From NCBI RefSeq assembly GCF_002783505.1, contig NZ_PFGL01000022.1, positions 45,826 through 109,825 of the forward strand: a stretch of DNA of 64,000 nucleotides, written 5' to 3'. This DNA is from Shewanella sp. CG12_big_fil_rev_8_21_14_0_65_47_15. GTDB lineage: Bacteria; Pseudomonadota; Gammaproteobacteria; Enterobacterales; Shewanellaceae. This document shows positions 35,659 to 44,756 of the stretch, piece by piece; the stretch's first letter is position 1; every line of letters begins with the position of its first letter. The notes beneath the pieces were generated by a model, which searched no databases, was not told where the DNA came from, and was given only the letters and a program-made list of their open reading frames with translations. Made by a program: the position numbers and the translations under genes.

Positions 35659-37791
35659 ATGGAGTTTGCTTGCCCTATGGAAAAGCCGAACATGCAAAAC
35701 CCTCAATCCCTCAAACTCACGGGTGATAATGAGGCGCAAAAACGTCAAGCACTAAAGCAATATTTTAATCAGACCTGGACACAGTACGAATCACTGTTTG
35801 ATCTTATCCAACAGGATTGCGCCTACTATCTAAAAGCCGAGCCGCTACGCCATCCATTGATCTTTTATTTTGGCCATACGGCGACATTTTACATCAATAA
35901 ACTCATGCTCGGTAAATACCTCGATGTACGGGTTAATGATCATTTTGAGTCGATGTTTGCCATAGGTGTCGATGAGATGTCCTGGGATGATTTAAATGAC
36001 ACCCATTACCAATGGCCCAGCGTGTCGGATGTTCGCCAATATCGTCAACAGGTGAAAGAAGTGGTTAACAGGGTCATAGACACTATGCCACTGCCATTGC
36101 CAATAACCCAAGAGAGCCCTGCCTGGATCATTCTGATGGGGATTGAGCATGAACGTATCCACTTAGAAACCTCATCCGTCATCATACGCCAACTGCCACT
36201 CGAGCATGTCGCTCCTAACCCACTCTGGCCCGAATGCCATGACTCGGATGTCGCCGAGCCCAATCAACTCATTGCCGTGGCAGGGCAAAAAATAACCCTA
36301 GGAAAACAGGAAGCGGATCAAACCTATGGTTGGGATAACGAATACGGTAATAAATCCTTTAAGGTAGCCGATTTTAAAGCATCAAAGTTTTTAGTCACCA
36401 ATCAAGAATATCTCGCCTTCGTTACGGCGGGTGGATATCAAACGGCGCATTTTTGGAATGAAGAAGGTCAAGCCTGGCTCGCCTATACACAGGCCAAAAT
36501 GCCACGTTTTTGGCGCCAGCGGGAGGGAAAATGGTGGCAACGCAATTTGACGACAGAAATCCCTCTCCCCTTGAATTGGCCTGTGGAGGTGAACCAGCTC
36601 GAAGCTAAGGCTTTCTGCAATTGGAAATCCAAGCAAAATCAAAGTAATATTCGTTTACTCACCGAAGCAGAATGGTACATTCTTCGGCAAAATATTCCCG
36701 TCGATGCGCCAGATTGGCAGGAGGCCCCTGGCAATATCGCCCTAGCCTACTACGCCTCTTCCTGCCCAGCCAATCGGTTCGAACATAATGGGTTTTTCGA
36801 CATTATTGGCAACGTCTGGCAATGGACAGAAACGGCAATGGATGGCTTTAACGGTTTTGCCGTGCACCCTCTGTACGACGATTTCTCGACCCCGACCTTC
36901 GACGGTAAACATAACCTCATCAAGGGCGGTTCTTGGATTTCCACGGGGAATGAAGCAATTGCCTCCTCACGCTACGCATTCCGGCGCCACTTCTATCAAC
37001 ATGCGGGCTTTCGCTATGTGGAGTCCCTACAAAATCCTGCCCAAATGGCCGAGGTCAACGTGTACGAAACCGATGAACTGATTTCCCAATACCTTGAATT
37101 TCACTATGGTGCCAAATATTTCGGTGTCGCTAACTTCTGCGTTAATGGCGTGCAGCAAGCCCTGAGTGAAATTCAACTCACCCATACAGTTAAAGCACTC
37201 GATATTGGCTGCTCCGTCGGACGCGCCAGTTTTGAACTAGCAAAAGTGTTCGATCATGTGGATGGTATCGACTTTTCGGCGCGTTTTATTCAACAGGCCT
37301 ACGCGCTGACCGAACAGGGTGAGAAGCGCTACACCATTCGCACTGAGGGTGACTTGCAGGAGTTTAAGAGTGCGAGTCTGGCTAAACTGGGTTACCAAAA
37401 TGAGGCTAAAAAAGTCAACTTTATGCAGGGAGATGCCTGCAATCTAAAGCCCATCTACACAGGTTACGATTTAGTGTATGCCTCGAATCTTATCGATAGA
37501 TTACAAGATCCTAAACATTTCCTCGCCAGTATTGGCCAGCGGATTAACCAAGGTGGATACCTTGTGATTGCTTCGCCATACACTTGGCTTGAAGATTATA
37601 CGCCGAAGGATAAATGGCTAGGTGGCGTTAAAGTCAAAGGCGAGAACTTCACCACCTTAGACGGCTTAACCGAAACCTTAATCGGCCAATTTGAGCTGGT
37701 TGCGGTGAAGGAGATTCCCTTCGTGATCCGCGAGACTAAACGTAAATTCCAACATTCCATCTCGGAAATGACCATTTGGCGTAAACGCTGA
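35659..37791 (+). CDS. ovoA: ovothiol biosynthesis enzyme OvoA (5-histidylcysteine sulfoxide synthase/methyltransferase)
   Basis: About 710 residues; starts at 35659, 35677 or 35692 are all possible. Domain order: DinB-like iron-binding bundle (20-200) with HPLIFYFGHTATFYINK and the iron ligand pair in GIEHERIHLETSS; FGE-sulfatase/formylglycine-like domain (215-460) with FLVTNQEYLAFVTAGGY, GNVWQWTETAMDGF and YAFRRHFYQHAGFRYV; and a SAM methyltransferase (480-710) with ALDIGCSVGRASFEL. It joins Cys to His, then methylates after C-S lyase action, to give ovothiol A, a thiol antioxidant. The separate lyase (OvoB) is not in the window. Monocistronic. Confidence 0.92.
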   Translation: MEFACPMEKPNMQNPQSLKLTGDNEAQKRQALKQYFNQTWTQYESLFDLIQQDCAYYLKAEPLRHPLIFYFGHTATFYINKLMLGKYLDVRVNDHFESMFAIGVDEMSWDDLNDTHYQWPSVSDVRQYRQQVKEVVNRVIDTMPLPLPITQESPAWIILMGIEHERIHLETSSVIIRQLPLEHVAPNPLWPECHDSDVAEPNQLIAVAGQKITLGKQEADQTYGWDNEYGNKSFKVADFKASKFLVTNQEYLAFVTAGGYQTAHFWNEEGQAWLAYTQAKMPRFWRQREGKWWQRNLTTEIPLPLNWPVEVNQLEAKAFCNWKSKQNQSNIRLLTEAEWYILRQNIPVDAPDWQEAPGNIALAYYASSCPANRFEHNGFFDIIGNVWQWTETAMDGFNGFAVHPLYDDFSTPTFDGKHNLIKGGSWISTGNEAIASSRYAFRRHFYQHAGFRYVESLQNPAQMAEVNVYETDELISQYLEFHYGAKYFGVANFCVNGVQQALSEIQLTHTVKALDIGCSVGRASFELAKVFDHVDGIDFSARFIQQAYALTEQGEKRYTIRTEGDLQEFKSASLAKLGYQNEAKKVNFMQGDACNLKPIYTGYDLVYASNLIDRLQDPKHFLASIGQRINQGGYLVIASPYTWLEDYTPKDKWLGGVKVKGENFTTLDGLTETLIGQFELVAVKEIPFVIRETKRKFQHSISEMTIWRKR

Positions 37792-37834
37792 TCCCATGTA
37801 TTAGTGTGCTGTTATTAAGTCATACCATAAAAAT

Positions 37835-37862
37835 ATCCGCCAGAAATCCATTTCTGGCGGAT
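37835..37862 (-). terminator. terminator of the second chemoreceptor gene
   Basis: ATCCGCCAGAAA and TTTCTGGCGGAT form a 12-bp perfect stem. The T-tract (ATTTTTAT) follows on the minus strand, so it serves the gene at 37938-39893. It may also stop ovoA less efficiently. Confidence 0.8.
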
Positions 37863-37937
37863 GTGTAACATCCAGCTCAGTCATATTATTTGCAGCACCA
37901 AAATGGTGAGAACACTGCAAGAGGATATAGAGCTAAC

Positions 37938-39893
37938 CTACACCTTAAACTGTGCCGTTGTTAAACCAAGTTGATTGGCTAAACCCAATAAGCTGCGTGT
38001 ACTCGCCGCCACTTGGCTGATCGCCGCACTGTTCTCCTCCGCCGCCACGCTTAACCCTGCAATCCCCTGGGCAATTGTGGCCGACACTGTTGTTTGCTCC
38101 TCCGCAGCGGTAGCCGTTTGGATCATTAATGCCTTTAAGGTTTCCAAACGCACAGCGATATCATCCACTGCGGATTGCATGCCGTCGGCATCTTCCGCGG
38201 TTTTTGATGCCTCGGTTGTACAAGTCACACTATGCTGCGCCAATACACTCGACTGCTGCTGAATCCCCTGTAGTACATGACCAATATCCTGAGTCGCCAA
38301 CTGAACCTTAACCGCTAATTGACGCACCTCATCGGCCACCACAGCAAAGCCACGGCCATGCTCGCCGGCTCTCGCGGCTTCAATCGCAGCATTGAGGGAT
38401 AATAGGTTTGTCTGTTCGGCAATGGCATTAATCACCGCCAATACTGAGCCGATTTTCTGACTGTCGGCCTCAAGACTACCCACCTGTTGATGAATAGTCG
38501 CAAAGCTGTCTAAGGTAATTTTCAAACTTTGGCGGGTACTCGCAAGATTTTGCGACAGAATGCCACTCGAATGAGTGCAAGCGGACACTTCATCGGAGGA
38601 TTTCATGGTGTTAGCGCTAATTTCTGCCGCGGCATAACTCATTTCTTCGACAGCGGTTGCAAGCATATCCGTTTCTTTCGCCTGCATTTGAATGCTGCAA
38701 TCGGCTTGGGTCATGGCGGCAGAGTTTTGTTCGGCGGCGAATTCGAGTTCATGCCCAACACCCACCAACTGGCTAATGATTTCTTTGAGCTTAGTTTGCA
38801 TCCGCGCTAGCCAACTCATCAGATGATTATCGGAATGCCTGTGGGGCAAACTATGGGTCAAATCACCGGAGGCGATCATACTGGTCAACTGGCACATATC
38901 CTCGGGCTCACCGCCTAAGGGGGTAAGCACAAAGCGGGTAACCCACTTAGCCGCAGCAATGGCAAGCACTATGGATAAAACACAGATAATTAAGCCTATG
39001 TACATCATGCGATAAGCTGGTGCAGCGATTTCGCTTACATCAATCTCGGCCATCAGTCCCCACTTCAATCCCATCTCTATCACTGGGGAATAGGCTGATA
39101 CCACAAAATTATTATTGTAATCATATAGCTGCATCACGCCTTCCTCACCTGCTAGCGCCGCTTTTACTGCGAGAGTATCGACCCCATTGTGGGCGACAGA
39201 ACCCGCAAATGAAGCCGATACGGTCCGTTTAACCGGATCGAGAAAAGAGTCGGAACGCATGCGATTATCTGGGCCGATAAGATAAGTTTCACCTGTGTCC
39301 CCCATGCCTTCACGAATTTGCATGACTCGATTAATTCGCTCAATCGAGACCTGTGCAGCAACCACGATCCGCTGCTGATTGTACTGAATCGCTTGACCGA
39401 TAAATGCCGCAGGTTGACCATTTGAAGGAGCGTATGCCGAAAAATCCTGTAGCAACACAGCTTCTGATGAGGCTAATGCCCGCTCAAATAACTGTGCCAG
39501 TCCAGAGGTACGATAGGGGCCAGTCCGCAAATTAGTCCCATAATCCGGCTCCTTTGCCACGGTATAAAATACACTGCCATCGTCCTTAATAATAAAAAGA
39601 TCATAGAAACCAAGAAGTTTATTAAGGGATTTTAGGGTTTGATCTAACCCAGATATAGAGTCAAGATTTGGCTGACTCGCAATAATGGCACTCACCGACT
39701 GTAGGTTATCGGAGAAGTCTTGAAACATGCCGCTAATCTGTCGCTGCTTTATCTCACGCACTGCGATAAGCCGCGACTGGGCTTCGGTAAATAACTCATT
39801 TCGAGCGAGGTAAGTGACGCTTGCCGTCGCCACTACCAGAGGCAATAGCACTATTAATAAGCTGATCAGTTGAATCTTACGAGTAAAACCCAT
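37938..39893 (-). CDS. methyl-accepting chemotaxis protein, dCache type
   Basis: 651 residues from the ATG at 39893, with AAGGAG 7 bases upstream. Helix 6-28, double Cache domain about 30-280 ([36 protein letters not shown]), helix about 290-312, HAMP, signalling domain with [18 protein letters not shown] and [14 protein letters not shown]. The Cache region with [13 protein letters not shown] resembles receptors that bind amino acids or amines; ligand unknown. Single gene. Confidence 0.92.
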   Translation of the reverse strand: MGFTRKIQLISLLIVLLPLVVATASVTYLARNELFTEAQSRLIAVREIKQRQISGMFQDFSDNLQSVSAIIASQPNLDSISGLDQTLKSLNKLLGFYDLFIIKDDGSVFYTVAKEPDYGTNLRTGPYRTSGLAQLFERALASSEAVLLQDFSAYAPSNGQPAAFIGQAIQYNQQRIVVAAQVSIERINRVMQIREGMGDTGETYLIGPDNRMRSDSFLDPVKRTVSASFAGSVAHNGVDTLAVKAALAGEEGVMQLYDYNNNFVVSAYSPVIEMGLKWGLMAEIDVSEIAAPAYRMMYIGLIICVLSIVLAIAAAKWVTRFVLTPLGGEPEDMCQLTSMIASGDLTHSLPHRHSDNHLMSWLARMQTKLKEIISQLVGVGHELEFAAEQNSAAMTQADCSIQMQAKETDMLATAVEEMSYAAAEISANTMKSSDEVSACTHSSGILSQNLASTRQSLKITLDSFATIHQQVGSLEADSQKIGSVLAVINAIAEQTNLLSLNAAIEAARAGEHGRGFAVVADEVRQLAVKVQLATQDIGHVLQGIQQQSSVLAQHSVTCTTEASKTAEDADGMQSAVDDIAVRLETLKALMIQTATAAEEQTTVSATIAQGIAGLSVAAEENSAAISQVAASTRSLLGLANQLGLTTAQFKV

Positions 39894-40199
39894 GGGATGA
39901 CTCCTTGTCGCACAACAAATTCCATTTTGATTTACTATAGGATAAGAACTCTCGCTAAACAAAGCGCGGCGATTTATTTTAATAGTGCAACCGCGAAACT
40001 TGATATAACAACATAATGTACAAGCGTATTTTTTGGTGTCACCCCGTTAATCTCCCTTAAATATTAAACAGAATAACGACAGGTAAATGCGCAGATAGAG
40101 CGTGCAAACCTTATCCAGCCCTCCCACCGAAAATAATGTATGGAAATTTACCAAATATGCATATAAATTCATCCAAAGCCAATTTATAGGGGAATGCTC

Positions 40200-40511
40200 A
40201 TGGGTTTAATTGAACAAGTATCAGTCGCTAAAAAAGCTAATATCTACTTTGACGGTAAAGTTGCCAGCCGCAGTGTATTTTTTGCCGACGGCAGTAAGCA
40301 AACTTTAGGTGTAGTGCTGCCTGGAGAATATGAATTCTCGACTTCTCAGGGTGAAATCATGGAAGTCACCAGCGGTACATTTGAAGTCCAGCTCCCTGAG
40401 GCTTCAACCTGGGAAACCTTCGAAGCAGGCACACAATTTGAGCTTGCCGCCAATGTTAGCTTCAAAATCCGCAATACAGCCATTGCCGAATATTGCTGCA
40501 GTTACCTCTAA
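40200..40511 (+). CDS. ppnP: pyrimidine/purine nucleoside phosphorylase PpnP
   Basis: 103 residues from the ATG at 40200, chosen because AGGGGAA lies 7 bases upstream; an ATG two codons earlier is too close to it. A single cupin domain: [45 protein letters not shown] and [17 protein letters not shown] match PpnP (formerly DUF1255/YaiE), which splits nucleosides with phosphate. Monocistronic with its own terminator. Confidence 0.93.
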   Translation: MGLIEQVSVAKKANIYFDGKVASRSVFFADGSKQTLGVVLPGEYEFSTSQGEIMEVTSGTFEVQLPEASTWETFEAGTQFELAANVSFKIRNTAIAEYCCSYL

Positions 40512-40554
40512 TCATCTTGATTGAGTGAAAGTTTCAATATCAATAGTGAATAGA

Positions 40555-40596
40555 ATGCCCACTGTGATGCTTTATCTCAGCACTGTGGGTATTTTG
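40555..40596 (+). terminator. terminator after ppnP
   Basis: ATGCCCAC pairs with GTGGGTAT (one G-T pair) around an inner TGCT/AGCA stem, followed by TTTT. A short frame overlapping it (40525-40740) is not considered a gene. Confidence 0.6.
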
Positions 40597-40761
40597 TCCC
40601 GCCAGATTATTTTTCCTTGCCACGATCGCATTATCAGAATGCTTTATCCGTCTGGCATTTATCAACCTAGCCATTTTATCAAACTAAATCAGCTCAGTTT
40701 AAATCTCTCGACTCAAAGCATACGAAATCGAGCATGTTAGAATCGTCGATTAAAACAATAC

Positions 40762-40776
40762 TAGACGACCGGTCTA
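40762..40776. promoter_or_regulatory. operator upstream of the NemR-like gene
   Basis: TAGACGACCGGTCTA, an imperfect dyad with TAGAC/GTCTA arms, 9 bases before the tetR start. The same sequence with one change recurs at 41474-41488 before the dehydrogenase gene. Confidence 0.75.
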
Positions 40777-40785
40777 ATTTAACTT

Positions 40786-41394
40786 ATGCTACGCCACATG
40801 AAAATTGAAACTCAATCCACTCGCCAGCACATTCTCGACATCGGCTATAAGCTGATCCTACGAAAGGGCTTCTCCAGCGTCGGCTTATCCCTACTGCTGC
40901 AGGCCGCCGAAGTGCCTAAAGGCTCGTTTTATCATTACTTCAAATCCAAAGAACAATTTGGCGAAGCGCTGATAACTGATTATTTTGAGAAATATCAGTT
41001 AGATTTAGACGCATTATTCAATAACTCGACACTGACGGGCTATCAACGCTTAATGCAGTACTGGCAACAATGGTTGCATGTGCAAGCCGATGGCTGCGTA
41101 GATCAAAAGTGCCTCGTCGTGAAACTCAGTGCCGAAGTGGCCGACTTATCCGAAGCCATGCGCCTTGCCTTATTGAAAGGTTCCGCCGGCATCATAGACA
41201 GGTTAACCACCTGTGTTCAAGTGGGCATAAACGATGGCTCAATCGCTAAGCAAGATCCACAATCGAGTGCTGAAATGTTGTATCACATGTGGTTAGGCGC
41301 CAGCTTGATGAACAAGTTAGGCCACAGCCCCGCGGCACTCGAACGTGCGCTCGTGACGACTAAAGCCATTTTAACACCTAAAACGGCCCCTTAA
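40786..41394 (+). CDS. TetR-family regulator, NemR-like
   Basis: 202 residues (ATG at 40786; 40798 is equally possible since neither has a clear ribosome site). HTH at about 10-58: RQHILDIGYKLILRKGFSSVGLSLLLQAAEVPKGSFYHYFKSKEQFGEALI. The C-terminal domain with the CVDQKCLVVKLSAEVADLSEAMR segment is like NemR, which senses electrophiles through cysteines; Cys residues at about 104 and 109 are present. It probably represses itself and the downstream YqhD-like gene, as both have the same operator. Confidence 0.85.
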   Translation: MLRHMKIETQSTRQHILDIGYKLILRKGFSSVGLSLLLQAAEVPKGSFYHYFKSKEQFGEALITDYFEKYQLDLDALFNNSTLTGYQRLMQYWQQWLHVQADGCVDQKCLVVKLSAEVADLSEAMRLALLKGSAGIIDRLTTCVQVGINDGSIAKQDPQSSAEMLYHMWLGASLMNKLGHSPAALERALVTTKAILTPKTAP

Positions 41395-41473
41395 TCTAAA
41401 CCGACTCAAAACTAATATTGGCTGATATTGATCAGCCAAGGATTTTTAAAAATACCGTTTCACGCTCCGACAT

Positions 41474-41488
41474 TAGACGACTGGTCTA
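41474..41488. promoter_or_regulatory. second copy of the NemR-like operator
   Basis: TAGACGACTGGTCTA, differing from the upstream copy at one position, 102 bp before the dehydrogenase start. Confidence 0.75.
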
Positions 41489-41589
41489 CTAATTTAAAGG
41501 CGCTAATTAATACAACGTATTTAACGCAGCGCATTTAACACTGCTAATTTAAAGTAGCTCACTTAAGGTAATAAGGGATAAAATCATCC

Positions 41590-42747
41590 ATGCTAAATTT
41601 TAACTATTACAACCCGACCCGCATACGTTTTGGTAAAGACACTATCGCCGAAATTGATGCTTTAGTGCCTAGCGATGCTAAAGTCATGATCCTCTTTGGC
41701 GGCAGCAGTGCTAGAAAAACAGGCACGTTAGACGAAGTTAAACGGTCATTGGGTAATCGTGTCGTCGTCGAGTTCGATGGCATCGAGCCAAACCCAACCT
41801 ATGAAACCTTAATGAAAGCCGTTGCCCAAGTGCGCGAACAGAAGATCGACTTCCTCCTCGCAGTGGGTGGTGGTTCGGTTATCGATGGCACTAAATTTGT
41901 TGCCGCGGCTGCGGTATTCGACGGTGAACCTTGGGATATTCTCACTAGCTGGGGCGCAAAAGTGACTCAAGCTATGCCCTTTGGCTCAGTATTAACCTTG
42001 CCAGCGACGGGTTCAGAGATGAACAACGCCAGCGTAGTGACCCGTAAATCACTGCAGGCTAAGCTGCCATTCCGTAATGACTTGGTTTATCCGCAATTCT
42101 CAATACTCGACCCGACAAAAACCTTCACCCTGCCAGAACGTCAAGTGGCCAACGGTGTGGTCGATGCTTTTGTGCATATCACAGAGCAGTACCTAACATA
42201 CCCAGTCAACGCCGCCGTACAGGACAGATTTGCCGAAGGTCTGTTACAAACCTTGATTGAGCTTGGTCCACAAGTGCTCGTTCAACCGGAAGACTACGAC
42301 ATTCGCGCTAACTTAATGTGGGTCGCCACTATGGCACTCAACGGCACGATTGGTGTCGGTGTTCCCCACGATTGGGCAACCCACATGATAGGCCATGAAC
42401 TGACTGCACTTTACGACATCGACCATGCACGTACATTGGCAATCGTACTGCCTGCCCTGCTGCAATGCACAAAAGAGGCTAAGCGTGAAAAGTTACTTCA
42501 ATACGCCGACCGAGTGTGGCACATCACCACAGGTTCCGATGACGAACGCATCGATGCCGCCATTGCAAAAACCAAGGCTTTCTTCGAAGCCATGGGCATA
42601 CCGACACATTTATCTGCCTATGATCTCGATGCCAGCCATGTTGATACTGTCGTGAAGCAGCTTGAACTGCACGGCATGGTGGCGCTCGGCGAACACGGCA
42701 ATATTGACCCAGCAATGAGTCGTGACATTTTGACCTTAGCCCTATAA
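41590..42747 (+). CDS. iron-containing alcohol dehydrogenase, YqhD-like
   Basis: 385 residues. NADPH-binding GGGSVIDGTKF (about 96-106), LTLPATGSEMN, and the metal ligands in VVDAFVHITEQY, VPHDWATHMIGHEL and DHARTLAIVLP. The length and FGGSSARKTG match YqhD (Escherichia), an NADPH-dependent aldehyde reductase that removes toxic short-chain aldehydes. The regulator sharing its operator fits an electrophile-induced detoxification unit. It is 195 bases from the regulator. Confidence 0.9.
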   Translation: MLNFNYYNPTRIRFGKDTIAEIDALVPSDAKVMILFGGSSARKTGTLDEVKRSLGNRVVVEFDGIEPNPTYETLMKAVAQVREQKIDFLLAVGGGSVIDGTKFVAAAAVFDGEPWDILTSWGAKVTQAMPFGSVLTLPATGSEMNNASVVTRKSLQAKLPFRNDLVYPQFSILDPTKTFTLPERQVANGVVDAFVHITEQYLTYPVNAAVQDRFAEGLLQTLIELGPQVLVQPEDYDIRANLMWVATMALNGTIGVGVPHDWATHMIGHELTALYDIDHARTLAIVLPALLQCTKEAKREKLLQYADRVWHITTGSDDERIDAAIAKTKAFFEAMGIPTHLSAYDLDASHVDTVVKQLELHGMVALGEHGNIDPAMSRDILTLAL

Positions 42748-42825
42748 CGTCAAATGCTATCTTGATTGAACTTAGCTTGAAATGAATAAAGACAAGCACG
42801 CGAGTGTGCTAAATGCGGTAAAAAC

Positions 42826-42854
42826 AGCTATCGCACCATAATGGTGCGATAGCT
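42826..42854. promoter_or_regulatory. 29-bp palindrome with an NtrC-box core
   Basis: 14-bp perfect arms (AGCTATCGCACCAT and its complement) around one base. The centre reads CGCACCATAATGGTGCG, i.e. GCACCA-N3-TGGTGC, the core of the NtrC site. A T-tract follows only on the minus strand, where no gene ends. Confidence 0.5.
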
Positions 42855-43013
42855 AAAAAATGCACTATAACTGCCGAAAACTCGTCCATACTGCCGTTAT
42901 TGTTGCGTATGTTCGTGCGAAAGAACGGCTGTAAAACCTATTTCCTTCATGATTTTTGATGGAAAAGAGACTAATCTTGATTAACTTCCCCTAACTGATA
43001 CAAGGGCTCTTGC

Positions 43014-43550
43014 ATGCGCACATTCACACTCATAGGCCTATTGCTGCTTAGCATGCTGGCACAGGCAACTGTGTATAAATGGGTCGATAAGGATGGGAAA
43101 GTTCATTACTCTGATGAGCCACATGCTAATGCAGAAGTGGTTGAGTTAAAAGAAAAAACCTTGAATCAAATCACCTTACCCCCTCCCCAGAACGATTCGA
43201 GCAATAACAGTCAAGTGATTGAAAACATGGCTTACCAAGTCAATATCACCTCACCTGAAGAGGAAGCGACGGTCAGGGATAATAATGGCGATTTTGAAGT
43301 TATCGCCACTGTAACCCCCGAGATTAAGGGCCGATACCTGATGGTGTTAAAACTCGATGGACAAGTGGTTGGCAAACCCCAAGTCGGCGGCATATTTAAA
43401 ATCACCAACATAGATAGGGGCGAACATACCCTTGTTGTTGACGCTATGACTCAAAACGGCAAAGTCTTTGCATCTAGTTCACCAAGAAAGATATTTCTTC
43501 ATCAAGCGGCGATGAGTCAAACCCCAAAGAAACAACCAAAATCCAATTAA
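43014..43550 (+). CDS. DUF4124 domain-containing exported protein
   Basis: 178 residues with a signal peptide (LLLLSMLAQATVY, cleaved near residue 18). The DUF4124 domain is VYKWVDKDGKVHYSDEPHANAEVVELK (18-45), a short repeat motif of unknown function. The C-terminal 110 residues form a beta-rich domain (VNITSPEEEATVRDNNGDFEVIATVTPEIKG) like an Ig-fold. It is periplasmic or a lipoprotein-free cell envelope protein. Often found next to glnA/ntrB in this group, as here. Confidence 0.8.
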   Translation: MRTFTLIGLLLLSMLAQATVYKWVDKDGKVHYSDEPHANAEVVELKEKTLNQITLPPPQNDSSNNSQVIENMAYQVNITSPEEEATVRDNNGDFEVIATVTPEIKGRYLMVLKLDGQVVGKPQVGGIFKITNIDRGEHTLVVDAMTQNGKVFASSSPRKIFLHQAAMSQTPKKQPKSN

Positions 43551-43619
43551 AACATTTAATAACAATGGATTAGGTTATTCAGACTAAATTAAACCGTTTG
43601 ATGGAGTCGAGTTGCAGCT

Positions 43620-43649
43620 TGCACCAGATTGGTGCACCATGGTGGTGCA
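43620..43649. promoter_or_regulatory. two overlapping NtrC-binding sites before ntrB
   Basis: TGCACCAGATTGGTGCA (43620-43636) and TGCACCATGGTGGTGCA (43633-43649) both match the NtrC consensus TGCACCA-N3-TGGTGCA and share four bases. They end 22 bases before the ntrB start, a position that suits autorepression. Confidence 0.8.
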
Positions 43650-43671
43650 ACTTTATTTTCAGGAACGGTCG

Positions 43672-44718
43672 ATGGACAAAGAGACTCTGCTTAATCATTT
43701 AGTCACCGCGGTACTTGTCATAGATAAGGATCTCAAACCTTGCTATGCCAATGCTGCGGCAGAGCAACTGTTAGGTGTGGGTAGTCATAGACTGATAGAG
43801 CAAGCATTGCCGGAACATTATCAAATTCTCGGTGTAGAGGCTCAATTGCTGAGTGATGCCGTACAAGCCAGCCAAGGATTAACGGTCAATACTGCCACAC
43901 TCGTCACTCTAGATGGCCAACATCACACAGTGGATCTCACACTGATCCCCCTCGAAGATGAGGCACAACTGAGCCTGCTCGAGCTGCGTCAAGTCGACCA
44001 ACAGAGGCGTATCCACCAGCAACTGAGTCAAGATGCACAACAGCAAGCGGCGCAGTTTTTAGTGCGTAACTTAGCCCACGAGATCAAAAATCCCCTCGGC
44101 GGTCTGCGCGGCGCAGCGCAGCTATTATCCCGGGAACTCGAAGATCCCGCACAAAAGGAATTTACCAGCCTTATCATAGAACAGGCCGATCGCCTACGTG
44201 GCTTAGTCGACCGCCTATTAGGCCCTCAACGACCTACGCAACATAATCTGCATAACATCCATCAAGTCGTGCAGAAGGTGTACAAACTGGTTGAAATGAC
44301 GCTGCCCGCCAATATCCAGCTTAAGCGAGACTACGATCCGTCCATTCCCGATATCGAGATGGACCCAGATCAAATGCAGCAGGCCGTGCTCAACATTTTA
44401 CAGAATGCAGTGCAGGCACTTGAGCATACGGGCGGCGAGATTTTGGTCCGTACTCGCACTCAACACCAAGTAACTATCGGCTCACAGCGACATAAGCTGG
44501 TGCTGACATTATCGATTATCGACAATGGCCCAGGCATACCGACCGAGTTAATGGATACGCTGTTTTACCCTATGGTCACAAGCCGCGAGCAAGGTTCAGG
44601 GCTAGGTTTGTCAATAGCCCATAATATTGCCCGCTTACATTCGGGCAGAATCGATTGTCTCTCCAGCGCAGGGCATACCGAATTTATTATTTCTCTACCG
44701 ATTTTAAGCGCCAAATAA
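43672..44718 (+). CDS. glnL: nitrogen regulation sensor kinase NtrB
   Basis: 348 residues from the ATG at 43672 (MDKETLL); the longer frame reads through the NtrC sites. An N-terminal PAS domain (1-110), HisKA with NLAHEIKNPLGGLRGAAQLL (His at about 135) and HATPase_c with NILQNAVQAL, DNGPGIP and GSGLGLSIAHN. No membrane helix, so it is cytosolic and answers PII protein to phosphorylate or dephosphorylate NtrC according to nitrogen supply. It is followed by ntrC 38 bases later. Confidence 0.92.
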   Translation: MDKETLLNHLVTAVLVIDKDLKPCYANAAAEQLLGVGSHRLIEQALPEHYQILGVEAQLLSDAVQASQGLTVNTATLVTLDGQHHTVDLTLIPLEDEAQLSLLELRQVDQQRRIHQQLSQDAQQQAAQFLVRNLAHEIKNPLGGLRGAAQLLSRELEDPAQKEFTSLIIEQADRLRGLVDRLLGPQRPTQHNLHNIHQVVQKVYKLVEMTLPANIQLKRDYDPSIPDIEMDPDQMQQAVLNILQNAVQALEHTGGEILVRTRTQHQVTIGSQRHKLVLTLSIIDNGPGIPTELMDTLFYPMVTSREQGSGLGLSIAHNIARLHSGRIDCLSSAGHTEFIISLPILSAK

Positions 44719-44756
44719 TTGCGACAGCACCAACCCATACCGTATGAGGAAGCAAG

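Noticed and set aside
40525..40740. 71-codon plus-strand frame after ppnP
   Set aside because: It overlaps the ppnP terminator, has no clear ribosome site and no recognisable domain.
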